Source: Synergistota bacterium
GTDB taxonomy: Bacteria > Synergistota > Synergistia > Synergistales > Synergistaceae
DNA: 64,000 nucleotides
Direction of reading: 5' to 3'
Assembly (NCBI GenBank): GCA_023450745.1
Contig: JAEXGR010000032.1
Coordinates: 50,294 to 114,293, forward strand
A model generated the notes under the pieces. The model was given only the letters and a program-made list of their open reading frames with translations, was not told the DNA's origin and made no database searches. Positions within the stretch are counted from its first letter, which is position 1. Each line of letters opens with the position of its first letter. Shown in pieces: positions 1 to 8,272 of the stretch. The translations under genes were made by a program, and so were the position numbers.

Positions 1-387
<387 letters not shown>

Positions 388-403
388 ATTCGGGAGGCGC
401 GAA

Positions 404-2230
404 ATGACGGATAATTTCTTCAAAAAAGCCGTTCTCTTTATGGCCGTGCTGCTGCTTGTCTCCTCAAACGCCGCTTACGCGTGGAACAGCGGGGACGAAA
501 TCGCCCGCCTGAAAAAAGAGGTTCCGTCGCTGGAAACCTTCGGAGAGAACAGCGCGGTCGTCTGGCTCCGCAACAACGAATCACGGATGCTCGCGGACGG
601 TTCGATGGAGACCCTGCGCTGCACCATCGTCATGATGGGGGAACGGGTGCCGGAGGATTGGAAGACGCTCCGTTATCCGGTGCCGGCGAACGGCTCGCTC
701 GCCATTGAAGAGGCGGCTTGGTACAACACGATGACCGGCATGAAAGAGGGCTCTCTGCCGGTAACGGAGGAGAAGCTCGCCGGCGGGGCGGCGGCGAACG
801 TCGTCACCGTGCCCGACGACACCGTCGGACGCGCCGTCGTCATCGTCGTCAGAGAAAAGCGCGCGGACCGCTACGGCGTGGACGAAACGATAAATATGGC
901 CGGCAGCCTGCCGATCTGGGAACAGAACGTCAGCGTCGAGCTTCCCGACGGCATGGAAATATTCTGGATCGGCAGGGACATGAAAGAACCTGTCGTCACG
1001 AAGCAGAACAATATCCAGCGCTACCGCTGGCAGGTGATGAACCAGCTGCCGTGGCACGGGGAGGGCTTCGTCATCAATGAGCGCCCGATGCTCTCGTTCA
1101 GCTCGAAAAAGGGCGTAACGCAGAGCCTCCGCGTGCTGAACGAAACGGCGCGTTCGATGCCGTCCCTGCCTCTGCCCCTCTCGATGAAGGGCGACGCGGC
1201 GCGTTCCGGGGCGAGGCTGATCGAATGGGTCTGCGCTCCTGAACGCACGTTGAGCGGCTACCCGGAAAATTGGGTCCGCCCGGCGGAACAGATTCCTCCG
1301 GAAGGGCCGTGGACGCCGTGGGAACAGACGCTGCTGCTTAACAAGTGGCTCGCCTCCCAGGGCTGGACGGCGTCGCTCTGGTGGGAGGCGAAAATGCCGC
1401 TTGACGCCGCCGCTCCCGCCTCGACCACGCTCTTCGCCTATCCGATACTGGAGCTGAAACAAAGAGAGGGCGCGAAACCGTCGTATTTCAGAGCGGGACT
1501 CCCCTTCACCTTGGGGCGCGTGCCCTCGCTGGTCGCCGGCTCGGAGATCTACGGGCTGAAAAACGACGACGAATACGCGGCGAAAAAACTTCCGTCTGGC
1601 GCGTCCTCCGATAACCGTCTGGCGCTTCTGTGGCGGCTCAAACTCGACGAGCAGGGCAAAGCCGCGGGGACGCTTGACGTAACGGTGACCGGCGGCTGGA
1701 GCGACCTCTTCTCCGGCAACGCCGTGCCGTCCCTGAACAGGATAGGCGCGTTCCTCATGACGCGGATAAACTTCGCGATACCGGGCATGGAGGTCGTCCC
1801 GACGGCGGTCGAGCCGCTCGCGGCCGGCTATAAGCTTTCGTTCGGCGTAAAATGCGTTCCGGGGATCATTCACGGCGGCAGCATGCTGCTGCGGCTGCCG
1901 GGCGGCATTCCGCTTTTGGTCAGCGAGATGATCGGCAGGGAAAAACAATATACGCTGCGCTTCCCCTTCATCATCGACCAAAAAGTGCGGATGTCGATGC
2001 CGGGCGGATTCCGGATGCTGCAAACGCCGCCGCTCAAACAGCTGGGCACCGGCACGAAGGCGGTGCTCAAAGAGACGATCACGCACTGGCCGAAAAAGGC
2101 CGAGCTGCTCGCGGACAGCACCTGGGTAGTAAAAAGCCGTGAGATCGACGGCGCGCTGGCGCAGGTCCTCAGAGAAGAGCTCGCCGCCTCGCTGCGGTGG
2201 CCGGTGCTGGACCTGCCCTTTAGAAAATAA
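404..2230 (+). CDS. Secreted protein of unknown function (transglutaminase/DUF3857-like architecture suspected)
   Basis: A 608-residue exported protein. Residues ~7-26 form a hydrophobic signal peptide ending AYA, so it is probably periplasmic. A GGGAGG ribosome binding site lies just upstream of the ATG. The N-terminal ~250 residues are beta-rich with repeated VP/LP patches, which recalls DUF3857-type domains. The middle (PWTPWEQTLLLNKWLASQGWTASLWW, from about residue 303; first 18 residues decisive) resembles the helical part of a transglutaminase-like fold, but I see no clear Cys-His-Asp triad. The C-terminus is again beta-rich. It sits between secA and argS. Function is not recognisable; the fold remark is an inference. 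Confidence 0.6.
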   Translation: MTDNFFKKAVLFMAVLLLVSSNAAYAWNSGDEIARLKKEVPSLETFGENSAVVWLRNNESRMLADGSMETLRCTIVMMGERVPEDWKTLRYPVPANGSLAIEEAAWYNTMTGMKEGSLPVTEEKLAGGAAANVVTVPDDTVGRAVVIVVREKRADRYGVDETINMAGSLPIWEQNVSVELPDGMEIFWIGRDMKEPVVTKQNNIQRYRWQVMNQLPWHGEGFVINERPMLSFSSKKGVTQSLRVLNETARSMPSLPLPLSMKGDAARSGARLIEWVCAPERTLSGYPENWVRPAEQIPPEGPWTPWEQTLLLNKWLASQGWTASLWWEAKMPLDAAAPASTTLFAYPILELKQREGAKPSYFRAGLPFTLGRVPSLVAGSEIYGLKNDDEYAAKKLPSGASSDNRLALLWRLKLDEQGKAAGTLDVTVTGGWSDLFSGNAVPSLNRIGAFLMTRINFAIPGMEVVPTAVEPLAAGYKLSFGVKCVPGIIHGGSMLLRLPGGIPLLVSEMIGREKQYTLRFPFIIDQKVRMSMPGGFRMLQTPPLKQLGTGTKAVLKETITHWPKKAELLADSTWVVKSREIDGALAQVLREELAASLRWPVLDLPFRK

Positions 2231-2368
2231 AGCTCCGCCGGGCAAAAACGGCCGAAAAAGCCTGTCGGCCGCCCGTTTGCCTGCGGCCGGGCCGTCTTAT
2301 GATAATTTTGCGCGCAGAGCGCATACGAGATATTGTTAAACAAGTTTACAGATAAGGAGTGGTCGGAT

Positions 2369-4045
2369 TTGCAGAACATGACAGACGAACTGAAGCTGGC
2401 GCTTGATACGGCGGTGAAAGCCGTAGCCGCCGAAAAAGACTACCAGATACCGGAGGGCTTCGTCGTGCGCCTTGAACGTCCCCGTCAGGAAGGGCACGGC
2501 GACTGGGCGACCAATATCGCGATGCAGCTCTCGAAGCCCTTTGGCTTAAAGCCGCGCGACCTTGCCGATGAGATTATCGCGAAACTGCCGAAAGATTCGG
2601 TGATAGAAAAGGCCGAAGTCGCGGGGCCCGGATTCATGAACTTCACCCTCTCCGCAGATTGGGTGACGGAGACGGTGAAAAACGCCATCGAAAAGGGCGA
2701 CCGCTACGGCAGAGTCAACGTGGGCGCCGGACGCCGCGTTCAGGTAGAATTTGTCAGCGCCAACCCGACCGGGCCGCTGCACATGGGCCATGGCCGCGGC
2801 GCGGCGGTAGGCGATATAACGGCCGCGCTGCTGGACTTTGCCGGTTATGACGTGGAGCGCGAATATTACATAAACGACGCCGGCCTCCAGATGGAGCTGC
2901 TCGGCAAATCGGCTCAGGCCCGTTACTTTGAGGCGCTCGGACGCGCCGACGAAGCGCCGATGCCGGAGGACGGCTACCGCGGCGACTATATGTCGGATAT
3001 CGCGAAGGTCTATGTGGAAAAATACGGCGATTCGCTCGCGCAGAAGCCGCTCGCCGAGACGCTGTCCTTCTTCTCCGAGGAGACCGGCAAGCTGGTCCTC
3101 GAGATGATAAAAAAGGACCTTGAGGACTTTGGCGTTAAATTCGACGTCTGGTTCTCGGAAAAATCGCTCTATGACGACGGCCTCGTGGAACCGGCGATGC
3201 AGGCGCTGAAAGACCGTGACTACGCTTATGAGGACGAAGGCGCTCTCTGGTTCCGCTCGACGATGTTCGGCGACGACAAAGACCGCGTCCTTATCCGCTC
3301 AAACGGAATGCCGACCTACTTCACCTCCGACGTCGCCTACCTGAAAAACAAATACGACCGCGGCTTTGAGAAAAACATCTACGTCTGGGGCGCCGACCAT
3401 CACGGCTACGTGCCGCGCCTCCGGTCGGTGAACAAGGCCTTCGGCTTTCCCGACGGCGGCATCGATGTCCTGCTGATTCAGATGGTGAACCTTCTCCGCG
3501 ACGGCAAGCCGGTGCAAATGTCAAAGCGCGCCGGTACGATCGTAACGCTGCGCGAAATCATGGACGAAGTCGGCCGCGACGCGGCCAGGCTCTTCTTCGT
3601 CATCCGCCGCTGCGACAGCACCGTGGATTTCGACCTCGAACTGGCCAAAAAAGCCTCCTCGGAGAATCCCGTATTCTACATCCAGTACGCGCACGCGCGT
3701 ATATGCAGCATCAAACGCGAGCTGGAAGAGCGCGGCATCCCGCTGCCGTCGATGGAAGATTTTGACGTTTCACTGCTGACCGACCCCACGGAGACCAACC
3801 TCGCGAAGGCGGTCTCGCGTTTCCCCGAAGAGATAACGAAAGCCGCCGAAGAGACGGCGCCGCACCGCCTCGTCTACTACGCGACGGAGCTTGCCGAAGC
3901 CTTCCACGCCTTCTATAACGCGCAGCGCATCCTCGGCGTTGAGGAAAACGTGATGAAGAGCCGTATACTGCTCATGGAAGCGGCGCGCGTCACGCTGAAA
4001 AACGCCCTCGGCATCCTCGGGGTCTCCGCGCCCGAGAAGATGTAA
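2369..4045 (+). CDS. argS: Arginyl-tRNA synthetase
   Basis: Class I aminoacyl-tRNA synthetase charging tRNA-Arg with arginine in the cytoplasm. The HIGH signature appears as HMGHGR within SANPTGPLHMGHGR, and the KMSKS equivalent as VQMSKRAGT. The C-terminal helical anticodon-binding domain (DALR type) contains HRLVYYATELAEAFHAFYN. I chose the TTG at 2369 because AAGGAG at 2354-2359 sits ~9 bases upstream. The frame is open further back to 2333, but no ribosome binding site supports that. The resulting 558 residues fit the family. It is followed by a DivIC-like gene after 27 bases. Confidence 0.95.
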   Translation: MQNMTDELKLALDTAVKAVAAEKDYQIPEGFVVRLERPRQEGHGDWATNIAMQLSKPFGLKPRDLADEIIAKLPKDSVIEKAEVAGPGFMNFTLSADWVTETVKNAIEKGDRYGRVNVGAGRRVQVEFVSANPTGPLHMGHGRGAAVGDITAALLDFAGYDVEREYYINDAGLQMELLGKSAQARYFEALGRADEAPMPEDGYRGDYMSDIAKVYVEKYGDSLAQKPLAETLSFFSEETGKLVLEMIKKDLEDFGVKFDVWFSEKSLYDDGLVEPAMQALKDRDYAYEDEGALWFRSTMFGDDKDRVLIRSNGMPTYFTSDVAYLKNKYDRGFEKNIYVWGADHHGYVPRLRSVNKAFGFPDGGIDVLLIQMVNLLRDGKPVQMSKRAGTIVTLREIMDEVGRDAARLFFVIRRCDSTVDFDLELAKKASSENPVFYIQYAHARICSIKRELEERGIPLPSMEDFDVSLLTDPTETNLAKAVSRFPEEITKAAEETAPHRLVYYATELAEAFHAFYNAQRILGVEENVMKSRILLMEAARVTLKNALGILGVSAPEKM

Positions 4046-4072
4046 GGGCAGCCTGCTGGTCCGGCCTCAGGG

Positions 4073-4372
4073 ATGAACGCGCCGAAACTGCGCTGGGTGC
4101 TCTTCGGAGCGGCGGTAACCTTTCTCATCGCGGTGCTGCTCACCTCCTTCTTCAAGGAGATCAAGAAGATAGACGTGCTCGCCGCCGCGCTGGACAAGCG
4201 GATGGAGGAGCTGGTAAGCGAAGAGCGCCGGACGCAGAAGCTGAAGCAGGACATCCGCTACTACAGCACGCCGGAAGGCATCGCGCGCCTCGCCACCGAG
4301 CAGTTTAACCTGGTGCAGTCCGGCGACCGGATCTACAAAATAGAGATAACTTCAAAGGACGGCTTGCCATAG
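4073..4372 (+). CDS. DivIC/FtsL-like septum formation initiator
   Basis: A 99-residue bitopic membrane protein: short cytoplasmic N-terminus, one membrane helix (~residues 8-26, VLFGAAVTFLIAVLLTSFF), then a coiled coil (~30-65, KRMEELVSEERRTQKLKQDI) and a short extracytoplasmic tail. The segment YYSTPEGIARLATEQFNLV matches the conserved end of the DivIC/FtsB family, whose members link FtsQ and FtsL at the division septum. It follows argS closely and precedes the rpsF operon. Whether it is FtsB, FtsL or DivIC cannot be settled from sequence alone. Confidence 0.8.
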   Translation: MNAPKLRWVLFGAAVTFLIAVLLTSFFKEIKKIDVLAAALDKRMEELVSEERRTQKLKQDIRYYSTPEGIARLATEQFNLVQSGDRIYKIEITSKDGLP

Positions 4373-4460
4373 AGCCGTTCTTGAAGTACAATATAACAGT
4401 GTGTTTCCCTGCCTCTTTCAGAAGAAAGAGGCCAGAGTCCAAAGGGAGGAGGTGAAGTAC

Positions 4461-4745
4461 GTGCGGTCTTACGAAATGGTTGTAATTTTTAAGGCTGATA
4501 TTGAGGATCATAAGACAGTGTCCGAAGATACGGCCGAGATCGTGCGCGGTTTGGGAGCAGAGGTTGAGAAGATCGACCTTTGGGGCAAAAAGCGTTTTGC
4601 CTACCCCATCGACAAACAGCTAGAGGGTTTCTACACTCTCTACACGTTTAAGCTCGACCCCGCGCAGGTTAAGGAAATGGAACGTCTCCTTAGCCTCAAA
4701 CCTTATGTTGTACGGCAGATGGTCGTCAACCTTGAGGAGAAGTAG
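4461..4745 (+). CDS. rpsF: Ribosomal protein S6
   Basis: Small-subunit protein S6, which binds 16S rRNA as a pair with S18. The protein opens with MRSYEMVVIFKADIED and contains DLWGKKRFAYPIDKQLEGFY, the conserved S6 core. I placed the start at GTG 4461, preceded by the strong GGGAGGAGG site at 4444-4452, giving 94 residues, the normal S6 length. The frame is open upstream to 4401, but that would add an atypical extension. It heads the rpsF-ssb-rpsR operon, a conserved bacterial arrangement. Confidence 0.93.
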   Translation: MRSYEMVVIFKADIEDHKTVSEDTAEIVRGLGAEVEKIDLWGKKRFAYPIDKQLEGFYTLYTFKLDPAQVKEMERLLSLKPYVVRQMVVNLEEK

Positions 4746-4750
4746 ACCTT

Positions 4751-5308
4751 ATGTCTAAAGATTTCAACAAGGTTGTGCTGGTAGGCAGATTAACCCGCGA
4801 TCCCGACGTCCGCTTTACGCCCAACAAGCAGAAAGTTGCCAGATTCAGTCTGGCGACGGGGCGGCAGTGGAAAAACAAGGTAACCGGCGAATTGCAAAGC
4901 CACACGGATTTCATACCGGTAACGGTGTGGGGGGCGCTTGCGGACATTTGCGAGCGTTATGTGAAAAAAGGCAGCCAGATACTGATAGAGGGACGTATCA
5001 GCACGCGGGATTACGACGACATCAAAACCGGGCAGCATAAGTGGGTCACGGAGGTCGTGGCAGAAAACATCATTCTCCTTGGTTCGCCGCGCAGAGGCGA
5101 CGAACAGGGCGGTTATCAGCAGCAAAGTTACGGCGGAGGCCAGCAGCAGTCCGGTTACGGGCGCGCGCCGCAGCCGCAGTCAGACGCCATGGCGGCTCCC
5201 GATATGGGCAGCTTAAGAGGCGAGGCTGGCTTTGAGGATGATTTCCCGCTTGACTTTTCGGAGCTTGGAGGCCCTGAATCGTCGGGAGACGTAGAGATAC
5301 CGTTCTAG
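4751..5308 (+). CDS. ssb: Single-stranded DNA-binding protein
   Basis: SSB coats single-stranded DNA during replication and repair. The OB-fold spans ~residues 4-108 (FNKVVLVGRLTRDPDVRFTP, then DFIPVTVWGALADICERYV). A glycine/glutamine-rich flexible linker (~120-160) leads to the acidic tip DVEIPF, the partner-docking tail. The 185-residue length is typical. The gene starts 5 bases after rpsF and is followed by rpsR, the standard operon order. Confidence 0.96.
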   Translation: MSKDFNKVVLVGRLTRDPDVRFTPNKQKVARFSLATGRQWKNKVTGELQSHTDFIPVTVWGALADICERYVKKGSQILIEGRISTRDYDDIKTGQHKWVTEVVAENIILLGSPRRGDEQGGYQQQSYGGGQQQSGYGRAPQPQSDAMAAPDMGSLRGEAGFEDDFPLDFSELGGPESSGDVEIPF

Positions 5309-5328
5309 TAGAAAGAGGTGGACAGGCA

Positions 5329-5568
5329 ATGGAAAACGCATTCAACCGCAAGCGCCGCAAGCGCAGGCCGAAGGTATGCCATTTCTGCGTAGATAAAGTC
5401 GAGCATATCGATTACAAGGAAATTGACAAACTTAAGAAATATATAACGGAACGCAGCAAGATAATCCCCCGCCGCGTGACGGGTACATGTGCGAAGCATC
5501 AGCGTCAGCTGACGCGCGCGATCAAGCGCGCAAGGCTCATCGCGCTTCTGCCCTTTACATCCGACTAA
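5329..5568 (+). CDS. rpsR: Ribosomal protein S18
   Basis: A 79-residue basic ribosomal protein that packs against S6 on the 30S platform. The motifs VCHFCVDKVEHIDYKE and RITP-like IIPRRVTGTCAKHQRQL, followed by AIKRARLIALLPF, are diagnostic. The two N-terminal cysteines resemble the zinc-type S18 variant, though only CxxC is plain here. AGAGGTGG sits upstream of the ATG at 5329. It ends the operon; a strong hairpin follows at 5667. Confidence 0.95.
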   Translation: MENAFNRKRRKRRPKVCHFCVDKVEHIDYKEIDKLKKYITERSKIIPRRVTGTCAKHQRQLTRAIKRARLIALLPFTSD

Positions 5569-5666
5569 AGGAAATCGGCGCGAATAAGCGCCGTATGCGT
5601 CATAAATCGGCCCCTGAGCGTCCTGCGGTAGACGCATCCGCATGCCGCGGCAATATGGATAATCTG

Positions 5667-5700
5667 AAAATGTTCCCCGCTTAACGGCGGGGAACATTTT
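5667..5700 (+). terminator. Terminator-like hairpin after rpsR
   Basis: A perfect 14-bp inverted repeat (5667-5680 with 5687-5700) and a 6-base loop. It ends in TTTT, followed by CTTGC, so the T-tract is weak. Its place ~100 bases after rpsR fits an intrinsic terminator for the rpsF-ssb-rpsR operon. Confidence 0.7.
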
Positions 5701-5910
5701 CTTGCAATCGCCGTATGAAAATACGGCTTTCGGTACTCAGGGACCGACTTATTTAGCCTACGACACTTCTTCGCGCCGATTTTTCTGCTGTCAAGCAGTA
5801 GCGTAAACGCCGATTTATCTTCGGGCGAGGAAAAGATAAATTGGGGTTTGGCGTGCTAGTGACAAAAAACAATCTGCCGGTATTCCACGATTTTGGTTTG
5901 CGCCTTTAAA

Positions 5911-6093
5911 GCCTCCCTCGCGAGGGAGGTGGGCCGGCGACGGGTTTTCGCCGGGTCGGAGGGAGTGTTACTCTGTTAGGCGCGGTTTCCGCGCCTAACA
6001 GAGTCCACAGAAGGCCCTAAAGCAAAATTAAAACCAAGGTCAAAACTCCCTCAGTCTCGGCTTCGCCGATCCAGCTCCCTCAAAGAGGGCGCC
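5911..6093. repeat. MITE-like palindromic element, copy A
   Basis: The element starts GCCTCCCTCGCGAGGGAGG and ends with CTCCCTCAAAGAGGGCGCC. Its ends are therefore imperfect inverted repeats of a GGCNCCCTC type. It encloses the 41-base block shared with copy B (5926-5966) and a separate perfect hairpin (5970-6004). It has no coding capacity. Short GC-palindromic elements with CTCCCTC/GAGGGAG ends are widespread intergenic repeats in gut anaerobes; that general link is from memory. Confidence 0.6.
5970..6004. repeat. Perfect 15-bp hairpin inside repeat copy A
   Basis: Positions 5970-5984 pair perfectly with 5990-6004 around a 5-base loop (GTTTC). The hairpin is absent from copy B, so it is an insertion or a copy-specific part. 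There is no T-tract, so termination is unlikely. Confidence 0.7.
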
Positions 6094-6280
6094 TTTTTGA
6101 TAGTCAAAAGACAGACGCTGCGGCATTTCCGTTAGCGTGCTACTTACAAAAAATAATCTGCTGGCAATGCAGTAGTGTAAATGCTGATTTCTTTTAGGAG
6201 AATAAAAGATAAATTAAAGACAGTATTTAATAATAAAACAATCTGTGAGTATTTAATGATTTTTGGTTTGCGCCTTAAAA

Positions 6281-6503
6281 GCCTCCCTCAGGTAGGCGGC
6301 CAGGGAGCCAAATCAGCGTTTTTCTGATTTGTGCGAATCGGCTGGTAGTTACATCAGAGGTGGGCCGGCGACGGGTTTTCGCCGGGTCGGAGGGAGTTTT
6401 GACGTTGACCTTAAGGTTTTCATAATTTAAAGAAGATAAAAACATCAAACCAAAGTCAAAACTCCCTCAGGCCCTACGGGCCAGCTCCCTCAGCGAGGGA
6501 GCC
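6281..6503. repeat. MITE-like palindromic element, copy B
   Basis: The element begins GCCTCCCTCAGG and ends CAGCTCCCTCAGCGAGGGAGCC, giving inverted-repeat ends like copy A. The block at 6357-6397 is identical over 41 bases to 5926-5966 and itself contains a 7-bp stem (CCGGCGA with TCGCCGG). Copy B has ~70 extra bases near its left end (6290-6356) that copy A lacks. Confidence 0.6.
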
Positions 6504-6866
6504 AAGATCAAAATCTAAGCAGAAACTGCCTAATTGACAGCAGATTGTTTTTTGTAACTAGCGCGTCAAACCCCCATTTATCCCTTACCCTATCGAAAAT
6601 AAATCGGCCTTTATAAGCGGAGAACCAAAACGCCGGTTTTGTGTGATAAGTGAGATAGAAAATCTTTGACTTTCGTAATCGAACTTAATTTGTTCATCAA
6701 TCGCTTGAGGGGCGTCAGGCGTGCCGGATGCTGACGGCTTTACCTTGGGAATACGGATAATCTGCGCAAGATATCGCCGCTTCTTCCAAAAAACCTTTTA
6801 ACTGCTGTTATAATATGTGAGAGTTTAAAAGGGTCCTTAATTGACGGGGACTGGCGGAGGTTTGAC

Positions 6867-7820
6867 GTGAAGGGTAAAGTTGTCTTTGAATGGTTTTTCT
6901 GGGTACTGCTGAGCATTGTGCTGTTTGCGGCGGGCATAGACGTCGCTTTCCTGTCGCCTTTCATCATTCTTGCCGCGCCCGCGCCGCTGATGATACTCGT
7001 ATGCCGGCAGGGCGTGCGCGAGGGGTCGCTGGGCGCGCTTTTGGGGACGCTCTTCGTCTATGCGCTCATGGGGCCGGTATCGGCCTTCATGTATACCTGT
7101 GAATTCGGCCTGCTGGGGCTGGCGATGGGCATCCTGCTCGTCAAAGTGCGCAGCGGGGCGGACTATGTTATTTTTGCCGTCGCCGTCTCGGTGGCGGTGA
7201 AGATGCTGCTGATGGGAGTCTTTACCTACGCGGCGGGAGTCAACCCCTTCGCGATAACGCCAGAAGCGGCTCAGGGAATCGTTGCGACCCTCTCCTCCGT
7301 GTTATCGCAGGGCGGCGTCTCGCTATCGCCCGAAAGCGTAAAAAACTACGCGGAGGCGATGGCGCAGACCGTTTCACTGATGATGCCCTCGATGCTGATC
7401 CTCTTCGCGGCGGCAGACACCATGACGGGTTATGTGCTCACGCGGCTCTACTTCAGAAAGGCGGGCGGCGTGAAACTGCCCTCGCTGCCGCCGTTTGCCT
7501 ATTGGCGGTTCCCCAAGAATATCTTCTGGGCGCTGCTTGCGGCGCTGATTCTCGATATGGCCTCTAAGGCTTTTCCCGACGAGGGGCTTTACCGGATGCT
7601 CTCGCTGAACCTCATGGAGGTGCTGCGGGGGATATTCCTTGTCGAGGGGCTCTCGCTGCTCTGGTATTTCATGAGCGCCTATAAAGTCAACCGGGCGGTC
7701 CGGGCGGCGCTGACGCTTTTCTGCGCCTTTTTCGCCCCGGTGTCCTACGTGCTCTCGATGGTGGGCATCTTTGATATCTGGTATGATCTGCGTAAGCGTA
7801 TTAAATTAAGGAGGAAATAG
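6867..7820 (+). CDS. YybS-like (DUF2232) multi-pass membrane protein
   Basis: A 317-residue membrane protein with about seven to eight hydrophobic helices (first ~8-45; others near 55-75, 80-100, 105-125, 170-190, 215-232, 250-270, 275-305). Such proteins (DUF2232, YybS in Bacillus) commonly lie just upstream of rplI-dnaB, as here, although their function is unknown. The start is GTG 6867, with GGAGG at about 6856-6860. A TATAAT-like hexamer lies near 6809, without a convincing -35. Only 2 bases separate it from rplI, so the three genes are probably one operon. Confidence 0.75.
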   Translation: MKGKVVFEWFFWVLLSIVLFAAGIDVAFLSPFIILAAPAPLMILVCRQGVREGSLGALLGTLFVYALMGPVSAFMYTCEFGLLGLAMGILLVKVRSGADYVIFAVAVSVAVKMLLMGVFTYAAGVNPFAITPEAAQGIVATLSSVLSQGGVSLSPESVKNYAEAMAQTVSLMMPSMLILFAAADTMTGYVLTRLYFRKAGGVKLPSLPPFAYWRFPKNIFWALLAALILDMASKAFPDEGLYRMLSLNLMEVLRGIFLVEGLSLLWYFMSAYKVNRAVRAALTLFCAFFAPVSYVLSMVGIFDIWYDLRKRIKLRRK

Positions 7821-7822
7821 AA

Positions 7823-8269
7823 ATGAAAGTCATTTTAAAACAGGATGTCGCAAAGGTTGGCAAAAAGGGAGACCTGGTCGAGGTCTCGGACGGATACGGG
7901 CGTAACTTCCTTGTCGGACGCGGCCTTGGCGAAGAGGCGACGCCGGGAAAACTCCGCGAATATCAGGAGCTCCAGAAGACGCAGAAGGCGCGCGACGACA
8001 AGCGCCAGAAGGCCGCGGAAGAGACGAGGAAAAAGCTCGGCGGCAAGCTGGTATCCGTGAAAGTCAGCGCGGGCGAAGGCGGCAAACTCTTCGGCAGCGT
8101 CACCTCGGCGCAGGTCGCGGAGGCGCTTGCGGCGCAGTTCGCGACGGCGGTAGACAAGAAAGACATCAAGCTGGACGACTCCATCAAACAGGCCGGTTCA
8201 TACACCTTCAGGATCAAGCTCTATCCCGGTGTCGAAGCCGAGATGACGCTCAAGGTGGAGACAGAGTAA
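7823..8269 (+). CDS. rplI: Ribosomal protein L9
   Basis: Large-subunit protein L9 (148 residues), a two-domain protein on an extended helix that helps maintain the reading frame. The N-terminal domain carries MKVILKQDVAKVGKKGDLVE and VSDGYGRNFLV. The long basic connecting helix is ~residues 40-75, and the C-terminal domain includes LFGSVTSAQVAEAL. AGGAGG lies a few bases upstream of the ATG. It stands between the YybS-like gene and dnaB. Confidence 0.96.
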   Translation: MKVILKQDVAKVGKKGDLVEVSDGYGRNFLVGRGLGEEATPGKLREYQELQKTQKARDDKRQKAAEETRKKLGGKLVSVKVSAGEGGKLFGSVTSAQVAEALAAQFATAVDKKDIKLDDSIKQAGSYTFRIKLYPGVEAEMTLKVETE

Positions 8270-8272
8270 ACT

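Larger units (their letters stand above)
5773..6572. repeat. Gene-free spacer built from duplicated and inverted repeats
   Basis: The 1.3 kb between rpsR and the YybS-like gene holds no credible gene. It contains two diverged direct copies of a ~350-bp unit (about 5780-6100 and 6160-6505). Each copy has the same order of landmarks: CTGCTG...GCAGTAG, AAAGATAAATT, ACAATCTG, TTTTGGTTTGCGCCTT and then GCCTCCCTC. A separate ~32-base motif occurs at 5846-5877 and 6131-6161, and inverted at 6540-6572. The pattern suggests duplicated or nested non-coding mobile units. Confidence 0.75.

Noticed and set aside
581..2245. 554-codon open frame on the minus strand opposite the secreted protein gene
   Set aside because: It mirrors a GC-rich gene on the other strand, is Arg/His-rich without any recognisable motif, and lacks a ribosome binding site. 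The plus-strand frame has a signal peptide and a good ribosome binding site.
5773..6572. CRISPR array
   Set aside because: The repeats occur only two or three times, differ in length and are long and palindromic, with no regular spacers and no cas genes.
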